This document shows positions 53,544 through 64,000 of a DNA stretch of 64,000 bases, piece by piece. Location: contig NW_009799104.1 in the NCBI RefSeq assembly GCF_000213175.1, forward strand, positions 202,716 through 266,715, written 5' to 3'. Source of the stretch: Neurospora tetrasperma FGSC 2508 (Eukaryota > Ascomycota > Sordariomycetes > Sordariales > Sordariaceae). Position numbers and translations under genes: made by a program. The notes beneath the pieces are model-generated. The model was given only the letters and a program-made list of their open reading frames with translations, was not told the DNA's origin and made no database searches. Position 1 is the first letter of the stretch. Every line of letters begins with the position of its first letter.

Positions 53544-56371
53544 ATGGCGGACTCTAGGCCCCATTCACCACTATCATCTACCCAATCCTTTGACTTGCGC
53601 GACGATGGAGCACTAGAATTACCACCGGCTCAATTGCCTGACTACGAGTATCGCAATGACAACATCCGCGACGACGAACATGATGCATCAACTCAACTGC
53701 CTTCGTCCGCCCTATTGTGAGTTATCCGTTAGTACACCAATTATATGGCCTCAGACCAGCACCGCCTCTCGCCTCCTGTCTTTCGCCTCCTGTCTTCCGG
53801 CTCCCTCCTTCTAGCGACAGACAAGCTAATCATCGCTATGTACTTGTTGCAGCACTGCCTGATCGTGATAGTTAGCGGGTTCGATCATTCACCGGCCTAT
53901 GTTCTTTCTACAACAGCGACATGCACACACACTACATTTGCTCTCTGCTTCCTTCTTTCCCATCCTTTCAATCACTCCGGCTTCCTGTCTTTCTATCTCC
54001 TCTCCCTTCACTCGATTCACCCTCCCGTCACCGCTCAGTGAGCAGCCACTCTTCCCCCCTGGCGATACGATGTGCTCAAAGTCCGCCTTCCACACCGGTC
54101 ATGGGTCGTTATAAAATGCCAACTCCTACCCACCAGGTACGCCTGTTGGAAGGACTGGGATCCTTGATTAGTGTGGGAGCAGTGCTGAGAGCGGTATTGC
54201 TACGCAAGGACGGTGGGATGATCATCAGAGCTAGGTGGCTCAGTTACACAAGTACTGCGTTTCTGACGGACGATGAACTCGAAGCACATAACCACATCGG
54301 TCAGGGGCCGTTATAAAATGCCAACTCCTACCCAGCAGGTACGCCTGTTGGAAGGACTGGGGCCCTTGGTCTGTGTGGGGATGTTGCTGAGAAAATATGC
54401 GACCATATCGGTCAGGGGTCGTTATAAAATGCCAACTCCTACCCACCAGGTACGCCTGGTGGAAGGACTGGGACCCTTGGTTTGTATGGGAGCGTCATTG
54501 ATAGATAAGTATACTGATAAGTTTGTAGTTCAAACGAGCGTTGTGAGGACTATGGAGAAAACCTCGATACCGAGTTGATCGAAAGTCCCGGTAGACATGA
54601 CGACGGAGACATATCAACCGCCTCTGGCTCGAGCGATAATGAAAGTCACTGCAAGATCGATCTTCGCAATTGTAGCGGGATGGTGATTTGGAAGGATGCC
54701 AACCATCAGGACCAGCAAACATCAGACCTGCGCATCGACCTACTCGTGGATACCGCAAAGCGAGAAGCTGTTTTTGCCCTCCATGGCTTCTTCTATACCA
54801 AAAACGGCGGTCACAAAGCCTATCTTTCGCTACTTGTTTATCCGGAAAAAGTTGAGTCTATAGAATTCGAACGCGCGCGTTTTGTGCCTGATTCTATAAT
54901 GAACAACATTCCCGATGACAGCACTGTTTCTTTGCGTTTCACCATGACACAACCGCCAAACCTCATGGTACCAAAGGATCGGCGTGTTGAGCCGAAGCCG
55001 CGGTACCAAGCTGTTGTTGATACTATCGCATCTTTGGGCTCGGTTAATCGATTCACCATTTACCTAAGTGACCTAACACCGGAGATCCAACAAGAACTGG
55101 CTTTACTGCCCTCCGTCTTCTCGTCTGTCCGTCCATTCGGCCGGTTACAGGCGGACGAGAAGTGGGCGCCCCCTAGCTCATTGTATCAGTACACATTTGC
55201 TCAGGTCATTGACTTGACCAGTGCTGCCCCTGTCTCTAACGGTGATTCCACCAAGGAATTCGAGGAGTTGGGAAATCCAGTTGAGGCAGGAGCCGCCGTA
55301 CCCCCGCCATACTCACCAGGAGACTCCCAGCGTTCGATACAAAGCATTGGTCCCTCAAGTAAGAAGCGAAGGGCCAGTGAACCCTTGCTTGCTCACACCA
55401 CGGAAAAGCACGGCGATTCAGACTCCAGCATACTGGGATACGGAACACCAGGAAAAGGGCCTCAACCACCGTACACTAGGAGTGACAGTCTCGCAAGTCC
55501 TGCACACTTCTCAACCCCATCTGGTACGTTCTGTCTATCCACAATTGATATTCTGCCCTTTCTAACTAAGTCCGTCGCAGACCGTAAACGTCAACGTACC
55601 GCAGAACTTCTTTCCCCCGTAACCAACGCCGATATCGTTTCAGCATTGCGCCAAGTCCTCACGTACAACACCTCCCTCTCCAACCGTATTTCACAGCTCG
55701 AAACCCGCCTCGATCACTGTTCCTCTCGACTCGACTCGTTAATAACCGAGTTCGTTGCCGCCACCGATCGCACCCGGACTCCCTGCCGTTATGACACTGA
55801 AGAAGCAGAGCACGTTTTCAGTCAGATCGACCAGCGCATCGAAGACGGCATTCACGACATACGCCACGAGCTCGAAGACACGATCAAGGTCGAGGCGGAG
55901 GAGCGGGTCACTGAAGAAGTGAGGCTGCAACATGAGGAACTTCGTGACAAAGTGGAAGCGGACTGGACCGAGGACGTGAGGCAGGGGATTGCTGAGCAAA
56001 TTGCCTCGGAGGTAGAGGAGAAGACGACGCGCGAGGTCCTGAAGGGGATCGCGGAGGTTTTGATGGGTGCTTATCAGGCCAGTCAGGACGGAATATCCAG
56101 CTTGTTCCCAGGCAACAGCAGATTCGGTGCGACTGCAGCTCTACCTGGCGAAGCGGCCCTCCGTGCGGCGGTGGAGGATATCCAGAGCAAGCATAAGGAT
56201 GAGTTGACGGGAGAGGAAATGATTGGGGTGTTGGATCTCCTCGAGGAAAACCCGCTAAGTGCGGTCAAGTACAATGCGTGTGGTGAGGAGACGAGAAGGG
56301 TGTATGTGATGAAGTGGAAGGCGGACGTCTCAGGACGGGGTATCTTCAAATCGACATGGTATAAGCGATAA
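53544..56371 (+). CDS. hypothetical coiled-coil protein with an 812-bp first intron
   Basis: Proposed exons 53,544-53,716, 54,529-55,523 and 55,581-56,371 join in frame to 652 residues. Exon 1 starts at ATGGCGG and ends at a GTGAGT donor. The exon 2 acceptor TTTGTAG follows a TACTGAT branch site. The last intron (57 bp, GTACGT..CTAACT..GCAG) is a multiple of three without stops, so it is easily missed. An N-terminal disordered segment precedes a globular part with beta-type repeats (about 75-210: MVIWKDANH, AVFALHGFFY, AYLSLLVYPE). A Ser/Pro linker with KKRR and DRKRQR basic motifs follows, then a long coiled coil (RISQLETRLDHCSSRLDSLI; HELEDTIKVEAEERV). Possibly nuclear. No known family recognised. 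Confidence 0.65.
54095..54490. repeat. three copies of an ~85-95 bp repeat inside the long intron
   Basis: Copies start near 54,095, 54,297 and 54,408. Each contains CGTTATAAAATGCCAACTCC followed by a CAGGTACGCCTG..GGAAGGACTGG block. Offsets are 202 and 111 bp. In one frame each copy reads GRYKMPTPT.QVRL.EGLG, and copies 2 and 3 share a frame (111 = 37 codons) while copy 1 is in another. Substitutions between copies are few. Confidence 0.85.
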
Positions 56372-56718
56372 TGGTAGCGATGGATATGTTGGAACTACTG
56401 GCAGGCAGAGGGAGTTCTGATGCGCGCACAATGACGAATGATAATGGCGACGATTAATCGCATGATATTTACTCTCCTAAATGAACAACGGACAATCGAT
56501 GCTGAGCCCCTTTTCACCATCTCATTGGATACGTGACCCTGACACTTGATCATGCCACCATTCTCATCCCCAGAAATGAACGTTGTATTGTTTGGTTCTG
56601 ATGAATTTGCGATACCAAAGTCGAAGAAGGCAGGATAAGTTCTGTGTAATGAGGAAATGGTCATGGTATGTATAATAGGTAGCAAAAAGAAAAAAAAGAA
56701 GAAGGAAAAGAAAATCGA

Positions 56719-56823
56719 CGATCCGCACCGGAGTCGAACCGGTAACTTCCCTCGTACTGAAAGAAGGTCCGAAGACACGACTAGCAGGCGGTTAGGGTGT
56801 GTTGCCCATTACACTAACGGACC
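56719..56823 (-). tRNA. intron-containing tRNA, isotype unresolved
   Basis: On the minus strand the acceptor GGTCCGT pairs with GCGGATC (two G-U) plus discriminator G. The D arm GTGT/ACAC encloses AATGGGCA with the invariant A14, G18-G19 and A21. The T arm is ACCGG-TTCGACT-CCGGT. About 105 nt in total implies an intron of about 32 nt after position 37. The anticodon stem (CCCTA against GAGGG) pairs at four positions only, and a U33 is not obvious, so I cannot read the anticodon safely. Overall shape is closest to fungal tRNA-Arg species. It may be functional with unusual folding, or a decayed copy. It lies between two plus-strand protein genes. Confidence 0.7.
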
Positions 56824-57334
56824 ATCTGGTGAGAAGGACGGGACTTACCGACTTATATACCTAGGTTCGTCTCAAGGTTCAAGAAACCATGTGATTGTGA
56901 GGCTGTGGGTTGGACCTATGGTCATTAACTGGGTGTGAATTCAATGTTTTCGGGAAATATACAATGCGTGTGTTTCATGAAAGTCCACGCCAAGATACGA
57001 GGCTCTCGCTGCCCGCTAAAAAGCCCGCCAAGATACACCACTCCACAGCGCACTTCAGCTCCGGGTACCGCTTCCAGGCGTCCACATAGGTGCTCACCTG
57101 ACCCCGCGTAAGCTGACCGCGTCGGATATCGAAGCTCACGCCGCGGTAAACGCGAATCTCGGCTGCCAACTTCCACTTTGCACGACGGACATCACTCTGA
57201 ACCCGCCAGAGTGACTCACCACCTCCGACCTCGACATTCTCCCTGCGATGAACACACACGCAAAGGACGGCTAGGATCTAGATTTGTCGAGGCGAGCAGT
57301 GCCGTTGCGCGACTCGCATTCCACTCAACATGCC
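56824..57334. other. intergenic with a minus-strand open fragment
   Basis: A minus-strand frame at 56,975-57,259 (94 codons, GTG-led) reads a compact Arg/Trp-containing peptide (STYVDAWKRYPELKCAVEWC) with a sensible stop. No ATG or upstream exon was found, so it may be an exon remnant. The 5' leader of the Stn1 gene occupies the right end. Confidence 0.4.
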
Positions 57335-58371
57335 ATGACCGACTCCAGGGCCCAGGGTCAGCCACCTCTCGAGCTCTATCCCCAGTACTGCTTCCACCTC
57401 TCGCCCACCATCAACAAGTGGTGTCACCTACGAGCAGCCGATATTGCCATCCTGTCGAGCCATCCAGGGTTTCAAGGTAACTCCGACCCTATCCCCCGTC
57501 ATGTAGTCCTCCGAAACGATGTCTAACAAACGGATCATGTCCAGGCCAAGACCTCTACTTCCACCTCAACCACCCCATCAAATGGGTTCGTATCTGCGGC
57601 ATCGTCGTCGCCATCGACGTCTACGGTGACTCTTCTTCACGAAGCAAGGGGCAGATACAAGTAATCACCATTGATGACAGTAGTGGACATACAATCGAAT
57701 GCGTTATCCCGCTTCCTCCACCTGCTGCTCCCTCCGTCCCTCCTTTAGGCAAACAGGAACAACAACAACCACCCCAATCCTTACCCCTCATCGATTCCCC
57801 AATCGACATTGGCCACATTCTGGATATCAAAGGCTCCCTTCGCAACTTCCGCGATCAGCGACAAGTCAAAGCCGAGAAAATCGTTCATTTACGCACAACA
57901 GAGCAGGAAGTAGCCTTTTGGGAAAGAGTTGTGCAATTGCGAAAAGAGATCTTGGATAAGCCGTGGAAACTGGATGAGAAGGTAGTCAGGAGGTTAAGAA
58001 GGGAGGCGATGGGGGTTGATGAGCGGGATGCAAAGAGGGAAAAGGAGAAGGATGAAGCGAGGAGAGAGAGGAAGAGGAGGAGGAGGTTGGAGGAGGAGAG
58101 AAGAAGGTTGGAAAAAGAGAGGAGGGTAGAGGGGGAGAAAAGGGTTGCCTTCACTTCTGACTCTGTGGGAGCAGCAAAGACGCAGGCACTACAAGTGGTG
58201 GTTCCAACGAGAGCCAGGAAGAACGTCACGGGCTTGGAAAGAAAGGTCGTGTCGAAGCCGCCGATACCAACGAGACCGAAGGAGCCTACGGGCTTGGAAA
58301 GAAAGACCAAGTCGGTCAGTAGTGACAGGGTGGTTCCTGTAACTGGCAAGTACACGGCTCTTGGGCTGTGA
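57335..58371 (+). CDS. stn1: Stn1-like telomere-capping protein (CST complex)
   Basis: Exons 57,335-57,476 and 57,545-58,371 (68-bp intron with a CTAACA branch) encode 322 residues. The N-terminal OB fold matches the fungal Stn1 domain: QYCFHLSPTINKWCHLRAAD, then DLYFHLNHPIKWVRICGIVV spanning the splice, then ITIDDSSGHTIECVIPL. A Q/P-rich loop is followed by HILDIKGSLRNFRDQRQVKA, the canonical end of the OB fold, and EVAFWERVVQLRKEIL. Next comes a very charged helix (RREAMGVDERDAKREKEKDE, then a long R/E run) and a tail with two copies of TGLERK. Stn1 binds the telomeric 3' overhang with Ten1 (and Ctc1/Cdc13) and recruits Pol alpha for C-strand fill-in. The C-terminal winged-helix region of yeast Stn1 is absent, as in many fungi. 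Confidence 0.85.
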
Positions 58372-58726
58372 CAGTGGACTATTGGAAGGAAGGAAGGTTG
58401 GATATATCCTTCCGGATATCACTACCAGGGGCATTTCATCCGCGAGTGGCACCATAATATGGGGAAGGTTCAATGCAGTCCTTAAGTAGAGGTATTCCTT
58501 GTTGACTCTTCTGCTTCCAATCCCAATCCTCCAATCTGTTTCACTTCCATCACCAGACCCAGTGGCAGTCTTCCACCCCACATCACATTTGATAAATCGT
58601 CTATCGTCAACGCACTACTGGCATTCTTCCGAATACATTATCCCTAGTCCCCACCCGAGCAGTGTCGTCGCGTACCAAGCCTGCTTGCCTCACAACTTGT
58701 CTCACCCAGCTCTCCGATCATCCACG
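58372..58726. other. short intergenic region
   Basis: 355 bp between two plus-strand genes. The frame of the next gene is open back to 58,499 but only from a TTG. The C/T-rich leader before ATG 58,727 looks like a normal fungal 5' UTR. Confidence 0.6.
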
Positions 58727-59480
58727 ATGTCCGGCAGTCAACAAGGCGAGTGGCCGCCATTCGCCGGCTACCAAGTGCCCAACATGTCTGGCAATCAACA
58801 AGGCGACTTACCGCAATTCGACGTCAATCAAGGGCCCATGATATCTGGTGCTCAGCCAGGCGAGTCACCCAAGTTTGGCGACGACGAGATGCCTACCGGT
58901 AGCATGTATGGAAGTCAGCAAGGAGAGTTACCGCAATTCGACCCCAACGAACTGCCTGGCATCTATGAAAATCAGCATGGAGAGTTAGAACAATTCGACG
59001 TCAACCAAGCGCCCATGTTGTTTGGCGATCAACAAGTCATGCTAGAGCAGTTTGACGCCAACCAGATGCCTACCGAGAGCATGTATGGAAGTCAGCAAGG
59101 CGAGTCGCCTCTTTCCCCTGCCAACCAGGTGCCCATGATGTTTGGCAATCAACAAGGCGAGTCGTCGCTTTCCCCTGCCAACCAGGTGCCCACGATGTCT
59201 AGCAATCAGCAAGGCGAGTCACAGCAGTTCAACGCCAACCAAGCACTCATATTGTTTAGCAATCAACAAGGCGAGTTGTCGCTTTCCCCTACCAACCAGG
59301 TGCCCACGATGTCTAGCAATCAGCAAGGCGAGTCACAGCAGTTCAACGCCAACCAAGCACTCATAATGTTTAGCAATCAGCAAGGCGAGTTGCCGCAGTT
59401 CAACGCCAATCAAAGGCCCATGATGTTTGGCAGCCAACAAGGCGAGTCGTCGCTTTCCCCTGCCAACCAAGCACCCCTTG
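58727..59480 (+). repeat. 57-bp coding minisatellite (19-residue Q/N repeats)
   Basis: CAACAAGGCGAG/CAGCAAGGCGAG words recur with a 57-bp period. A higher-order 114-bp block around 59,205-59,430 is nearly identical in its two copies, indicating recent duplication. Reading frame is kept throughout. Confidence 0.85.
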
Positions 59481-61452
59481 GAGCTACCTCTGCTCAAGGC
59501 GGTCAAGGAGCAGAACAGTCAGCGTCCATCGAATCAGTGATGGCTGCCTTGACACACCTGGCGGCAGTTTGCGAAGGTATAGAGACCACCTTGCCCATGG
59601 ACGTCTATCGTGAGCTGCAAAGAGATTACAATGCCTTGGTTTCCGCAGTGCAGGCGAAAATATACCTCCCTCGAGAACCTGTGCCTCAACCGATACTGGA
59701 AGCTTCTATACGCATAGAATCAAGGGTAAGCCAATGCAGCTGTGTACCTTCCATTCTGCTCTGGACTGAGATAGCCTTTTAGTTATTCCAGCTCATGCAT
59801 CACACACCTGTCGACGATGTCGCCAGCCCGGTTCTTGGGCGACGAGCCGCCCCGCCGTGTCAGATAGAGAGCATGAACTCGGTAGCCATGGCACAAACAG
59901 TCGCAACGTTGAACCAGGCCTTTCCAATGCCATGTCGTAGTTGCGCGGGTACAGGTACTGCATGCCAGAGGTCCTTCATTGACGAAGAATGCGCCTTCTG
60001 TGAAGGCTCCAACCGAGAGTGTAAAACCGACTATACCGTGGACACCGGTCCACCACCAGTCAGTGGCGGTTCTGCGGGTGCGGCTGCGAACACGCGAAGA
60101 GTTATGGACAACCTCTTCCAAGAACATTGCAAGGCGATTTTCGATATTGTCCACTCGAGGGTGAGGGACGCCACGAGTCTATTATACGTGCAAAATCAAC
60201 TATCCTCACTTCGTCCGACCTTGGAGGGGCATGATGATGTTTTCCTTTGGAATGTTTGGATAGGGAGCATGAAAGAAGTAAGTGGTTCCAATCGTCTTGT
60301 TCCTGAAAGATTCAGGCCTACAGGTTGCGTTTTCCATTAGGGGCAGCTGTTTACTTGAATATCGCTTTCTTCCAGAGATGGCTCCATTGCAACATGGAGA
60401 TACGCGTCGCCAAAAACCCGCCGGCATGCCTGGAGACAAGCAGAGGGTGGGCTGTGCGCGAATGTGTCCAAGGACGCCTTAGTCGGATGAAGTTAATGGC
60501 TCGAGACACCCCCGATACCTTTTCAGTTAGATTTGGTGCATTCGGACTATTTCGAGACTCAATCGCACGCAACCTGTTTTGGTTGGACACGTACTGGTTG
60601 GCAGAAATTTGTCCAGAGCAGCGTCTAGAAATCAGGAATACGGTACTTGATCCATTGCCCCAAATTGAGTCTCATTCTTCCTCCCTTACTAATCCTTCTT
60701 TCGCACTTCAGCTAGTGGATTTACTGTCCTTCTGTAACATCACCGCCGGATACATATGCTCGGCACAGTCTTATCTCGCGTTAGCCCACCGAGAGTTCCT
60801 GCGCGCCAATTGTTACATGGTCGCTCAAGGGTTTGTCGAGACCTAGAAGGCACTGGAACCTTTTTATGAGCAGAACGTATACATTGACATTGTCATGCAT
60901 CTGTGTCGGTTTGCCGGACCAGAGATACCATATCAACAACAACAACAACAGCAATTCAACATGAAGCACAAAGCGCTCGCGAGTCTCTGGCGGTTCGCGT
61001 CCGAGTTGATGACGAAGCAGTTAGAGCAAAGGAAGAAGCTGGAGATGTTTTGTGAGACCATGGTGGCTTCGAAGACGGGAGATTTTGGCGTGACGACGAT
61101 GACGCGGGACGCGAAGGCGAAAGTGTTGAATGAGAGGTGGGGTGAGTTGAAGAAGCGGTTGGATGTGTATACTATGAAGGTTCGTCGGTTTCCCTCTCCC
61201 TGGTGTTACTTTGAGTTTCTGTTTGGTACAGCAATGTAGCTTTGTGTGCTAACAGACTGTCTTGGGTGTTCTAAGTGGATAAAAAGAAATGAGTGGATGC
61301 TGGTTACGATTAGAGCCTTGGGTATCATGGATTTGATTCCTCCTCCACTTTCTGGGACGGTTTCGGATTCAACAACGACTGCCGTTGTTCCGTCGGGTTC
61401 GGTCCCTCCTTCGGAAATGTTTCCAGATTCGATGCCTGGTCCGTCCTCATGA
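58727..61452 (+). CDS. Q/N-rich repeat protein, five exons, interrupted by one in-frame TAG
   Basis: Exons 58,727-59,725, 59,783-60,277, 60,376-60,642, 60,712-61,179 and 61,276-61,452 join in one frame of 801 codons plus stop. Residues 1-250 are about 13 units of a 19-residue Q/N-rich repeat (NQQGES.LSPANQVP.M.S). Residues ~255-330 are helical (IESVMAALTHLAAVCEGIET). Exon 2 holds a Cys-rich segment (PCRSCAGTGTACQRS, ECAFCEGSNRECKTDYTVDT) that could bind zinc. Later exons are helical, with a seven-Gln run just after the break. TAG at 60,844-60,846 (codon 632) interrupts the frame, which then continues sensibly (KALEPFYEQNVYIDIVMHLC). A CAG-to-TAG change would explain it. The product is either 631 residues, or 800 by read-through or in other strains. 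Family not recognised. Confidence 0.65.
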
Positions 61453-63392
61453 TGTTTTGCGTGCGTTGCGAGTTACGGCTGGTAGAGATGGCGGTTGGGA
61501 GGGCGATTTGGGTCATCGTTGGAATAGGAATTACATGGGCTGGAGTTTTGAATAGCGTTATGAGCTTAATTTGGGGAATAACGTCATTGTGTAAACTTGT
61601 AGCTTAGCATAAGAAGAAGAACAGCGTATGAATATTGGTATATGACGGTACCCTTCATCTCTTTTTCCTAACGATGTAACTGCGGTACTTGATATGGGCG
61701 ATCAAGGGTGATGAGTAAGGAGACACTCATTGAATCCAGCATCTTCTGGGATGACGGAGAAGCAGAGCGTACTCGTTGATGAAAGTTCAAGTTGTTCTTC
61801 ATGATCCAGGTTTCTAGAACGTCGAATTGAAAGTCGATCTTCAAATAATTCGAAAGATATCTCGTCCAGTGCTCCAGGAGTGAGAGCCTAGGAACCGAGC
61901 TAACTAACAAACCAGCCACTGGAATGAATGCACTTGGTGTTAGAGCAAGGAACTCGGCAGTCTAACAGGCTGTTAGTGCCTCCCTCGGTATTTGGTGTTA
62001 GAAATGCTATACTCTTAACAGCACAGAGCCAAAATTTAGTTAGTGCAGGCACCCATCGCCATGCCGTGCCGGCTAGATAAGATAAGAAAGAGCTTCTTGT
62101 TGGTTAACTACCCCGCGACCATCAATGTTGTTTCTTTCCTTTACAAATGAAGCATCTTCATCATCCCTTATTTGCTCTGCCAGATTACGGACAACGTTAC
62201 TGTAGTAATGTCGATGCGGTGTCTTCTTTTTTAATTTCGCTATTTCACGCCCCTCAGCGATATTCACGTCCGGAACGCATGGGAGGGGATGACCTCAGCT
62301 ATGGGGATGCGGCGTCCCAACACTTGACAATGGTGACCCGGAGCGGGAGGAAGGAAGAAGCGGCACCATCGAGTGGTGAAAGACGATCTGTGCCTACCTG
62401 ACTTAGACGGGAGGTACCTTGGGTTCCATGTTAAAATGAGCTCGAAGCAAGCGTTGTGGACTCCGCGAGAAAGGTCGAGTGCGGCAGGGAGTGATGCCCA
62501 GCTCTCCAGCCCTCCATATTACTATGTTGGACCCCGAGATCCTCAACTGTACGCACACACAATCTCCTTTTCCTAGGTTTATCTCTTTTGCTCTTGGTTT
62601 CCTTTGGTCTTTTCTATACTGTCAGATTGGATCCCCTCCAGAGATCACAATACCATCCGCCGGTCAAAGAGCCCATCGACATTCGAACCTACTACACAAT
62701 TACACCTAACAACCCTGCTCGTCCCAGAGCCAGAGCGCACGCACTTTGCCCACTTTTTGTTTCGAAACATCGCTTTCGTTTCCTTCTCTTTCCAGATTGG
62801 CTTGAAACTCGAAACAAACCGCCACCGCACGTTCATAACTTCTTTTCCATACTTGGTTATCGAAGCCTTCTAGAAGCTTTCGCTGGAGCGCCACTCTCAA
62901 CAAGCATTGGGACCTGACTGTCGCGTGGCGATCACAATTCTAGACTGTGTACAGGCTCGCGAGCCTTGATCAAGCCAAATAGGTTAGTGAACGGAGTGAA
63001 CATTCCTGGGGTGGTGACTTGGAAATTGCGGGTCGGGGTAGTTCTGCACCGAGTTGGTTGAGACAAGACAAGACAAGGAATACATTCCAACGTCATGCAC
63101 GGTCCGGTGCATGTTTACATGAGGAACCGGGAAAAGCTTGATATACTTGTGACTTTGGGCATTCTAGGAAGTTTGAAGCACATCCCCGAATACCGACAGG
63201 AACCGCCATCAGTGAAGGCAACTTTGGTTAAGTCAAACATGGGGAACATCTTGACTGACTCGAACCCCCGGATTGGACACACCTACATAAACAACATGAT
63301 GTCCTTCCTGCAGAGATTCCATGCCCTCTTTTTGCTCTTACATCCCTTGTTTCTCTTTTGATCTTATCACTCGTTGATGAACGATATCCAAT
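61453..63392. other. intergenic, no supported gene
   Basis: About 1.9 kb. Frames of 60-109 codons (for example 62,147-62,401, 62,588-62,917) overlap across strands and lack domains or splice signals. GGTGTTAGA occurs twice at 61,937-62,000. Nothing resembles an RNA gene. Confidence 0.55.
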
Positions 63393-64000
63393 ATGGTTGG
63401 ATTCATCAACACCGAGAGACGACGGCACAGCACGCCGGTAGCATGGCTCTTGTTGCTGTGGCTAACAACATTGCTACAGATCCAACAAGCAGCCTGCTTG
63501 GCGATATTGCCAGAGTCAACACGTGCTGGCAGACGATATTACTATCCTTTTGCACCAAATTGGCGAGGATCGTTGAACCAAAAGGAGACGACTCCAGAAA
63601 GTTTGGGTGCAGACGCGGACGCAAGTACCAACGTCCAAGCGGCGACGACATCAGACGGCGCTGTCAATCTCACAGCCCGGAATCCTGACGAGCTGTACAA
63701 GACCTCACAAAGGACTATCAGCGAAAGCAGCTCCAAAATGGCTGTCACCACACCGACGGTGGCCCCATCGCCTTCCTATGCTTGCCCGTCGTGCAAGGGC
63801 ACCGGGAGCAATTTGAAGCCTTCTCCCGTTTCCTCTGCTTCCTCATCACCGTTTCCCTCCAAGGGATACAGCCAACAATCACCGCCCATCAACAAAAGAA
63901 ACTACAATAATTCCAATTCGAAACGTTCCGACGGCGACCTCTTCTCCACCCCCATCAGCCCCGACCTCTCCATCCCGCAATCCATCCCCTCGCAACCAAA
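63393..64000 (+). CDS. membrane-anchored or secreted hypothetical protein, 5' part
   Basis: ATG 63,393 (ATATGGTTGG context) opens a frame that runs without a stop to the window edge (at least 202 residues). A basic N-terminus (TERRRHST) precedes a hydrophobic segment, VAWLLLLWLTTLLQIQQAAC (about 17-36), that is a signal peptide or signal anchor. Then RAGRRYYYPFAPNWRG and a long Ser/Thr/Pro/Asn-rich region with an ACPSCKGTGSN motif follow, typical of extracellular or wall-facing linkers. The C-terminal domain lies outside the window, so function cannot be told. Confidence 0.6.
   Translation, partial: MVGFINTERRRHSTPVAWLLLLWLTTLLQIQQAACLAILPESTRAGRRYYYPFAPNWRGSLNQKETTPESLGADADASTNVQAATTSDGAVNLTARNPDELYKTSQRTISESSSKMAVTTPTVAPSPSYACPSCKGTGSNLKPSPVSSASSSPFPSKGYSQQSPPINKRNYNNSNSKRSDGDLFSTPISPDLSIPQSIPSQP

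Noticed and set aside
54273-54578. 101-codon frame built from intron repeats 2 and 3
   Set aside because: It overlaps the proposed exon 2 in a different frame, and exon 2 has far better protein character; treated as a repeat rather than a gene.
57178-57480. Plus-strand frame overlapping the first exon of stn1
   Set aside because: Different frame from the Stn1 OB-fold sequence; Ser/His/Arg-rich shadow.

Overview
The window reads as a filamentous ascomycete chromosome segment, most likely a Neurospora-like member of the Sordariales. Three things support this: (i) small introns with GT..CTAAC/CTGAC..AG signals; (ii) a large AT-rich block in which recognisable retrotransposon genes are decayed almost only by C-to-T and G-to-A changes, as expected from repeat-induced point mutation (RIP); (iii) gene content typical of Pezizomycotina: an aspartyl-tRNA synthetase fused to DUF2156 (ErdS), a Stn1-type telomere protein, a DUF1772 anthrone-oxygenase-like protein, and fungal P450 and 2EXR-type proteins.

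Layout. 1-14,190 is one RIP-degraded heterochromatic block made of at least three retroelement relics, all minus strand: a gypsy gag relic A at the left edge, a structurally complete LTR element B (2,932-11,846, with inverted LTR termini and a matching 5-bp target duplication), and another gag relic C (about 12,250-13,060). The right LTR of B carries a 215-bp non-degraded foldback insertion. From about 14,200 base composition returns to normal, and an intron-bearing tRNA-Pro(AGG) lies 1.4 kb inside. 18.2-28.7 kb is ordinary euchromatin: a P450, a DUF1772 membrane protein, a SnoaL/NTF2-like protein with a large insertion (minus strand), an NmrA-like NAD(P)-binding protein and a small secreted eight-cysteine protein.

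28.8-39 kb is a graveyard of broken genes: a DUF7580-like tail, SNF2-helicase/coiled-coil pieces, a CCHC knuckle fragment, a frameshifted Pro/Ala-rich ORF, and a stop- and frameshift-broken gene at 34.5-35.5 kb. There is also a small AT-rich repeat scar. 39-53 kb is active again: a 2EXR/F-box-like protein, a secreted PI-PLC-X-like phosphodiesterase, ErdS, a divergently placed alpha/beta hydrolase, and a Gal80-like Gfo/Idh/MocA protein. ErdS makes ergosteryl-3-beta-O-L-aspartate from Asp-tRNA. The neighbouring HSL-type hydrolase is a natural candidate for the hydrolase that reverses it.

53.5-64 kb holds a coiled-coil protein whose unusually long first intron contains three copies of an ~85-bp repeat, an intron-bearing tRNA with an atypical anticodon loop, a Stn1 homologue, a Q/N-rich repeat protein whose five-exon frame is cut by a single in-frame TAG, and the 5' end of a membrane-anchored protein running off the right edge.

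All exon models come from reading frames and splice signals by eye. No homology search or transcript evidence was available.
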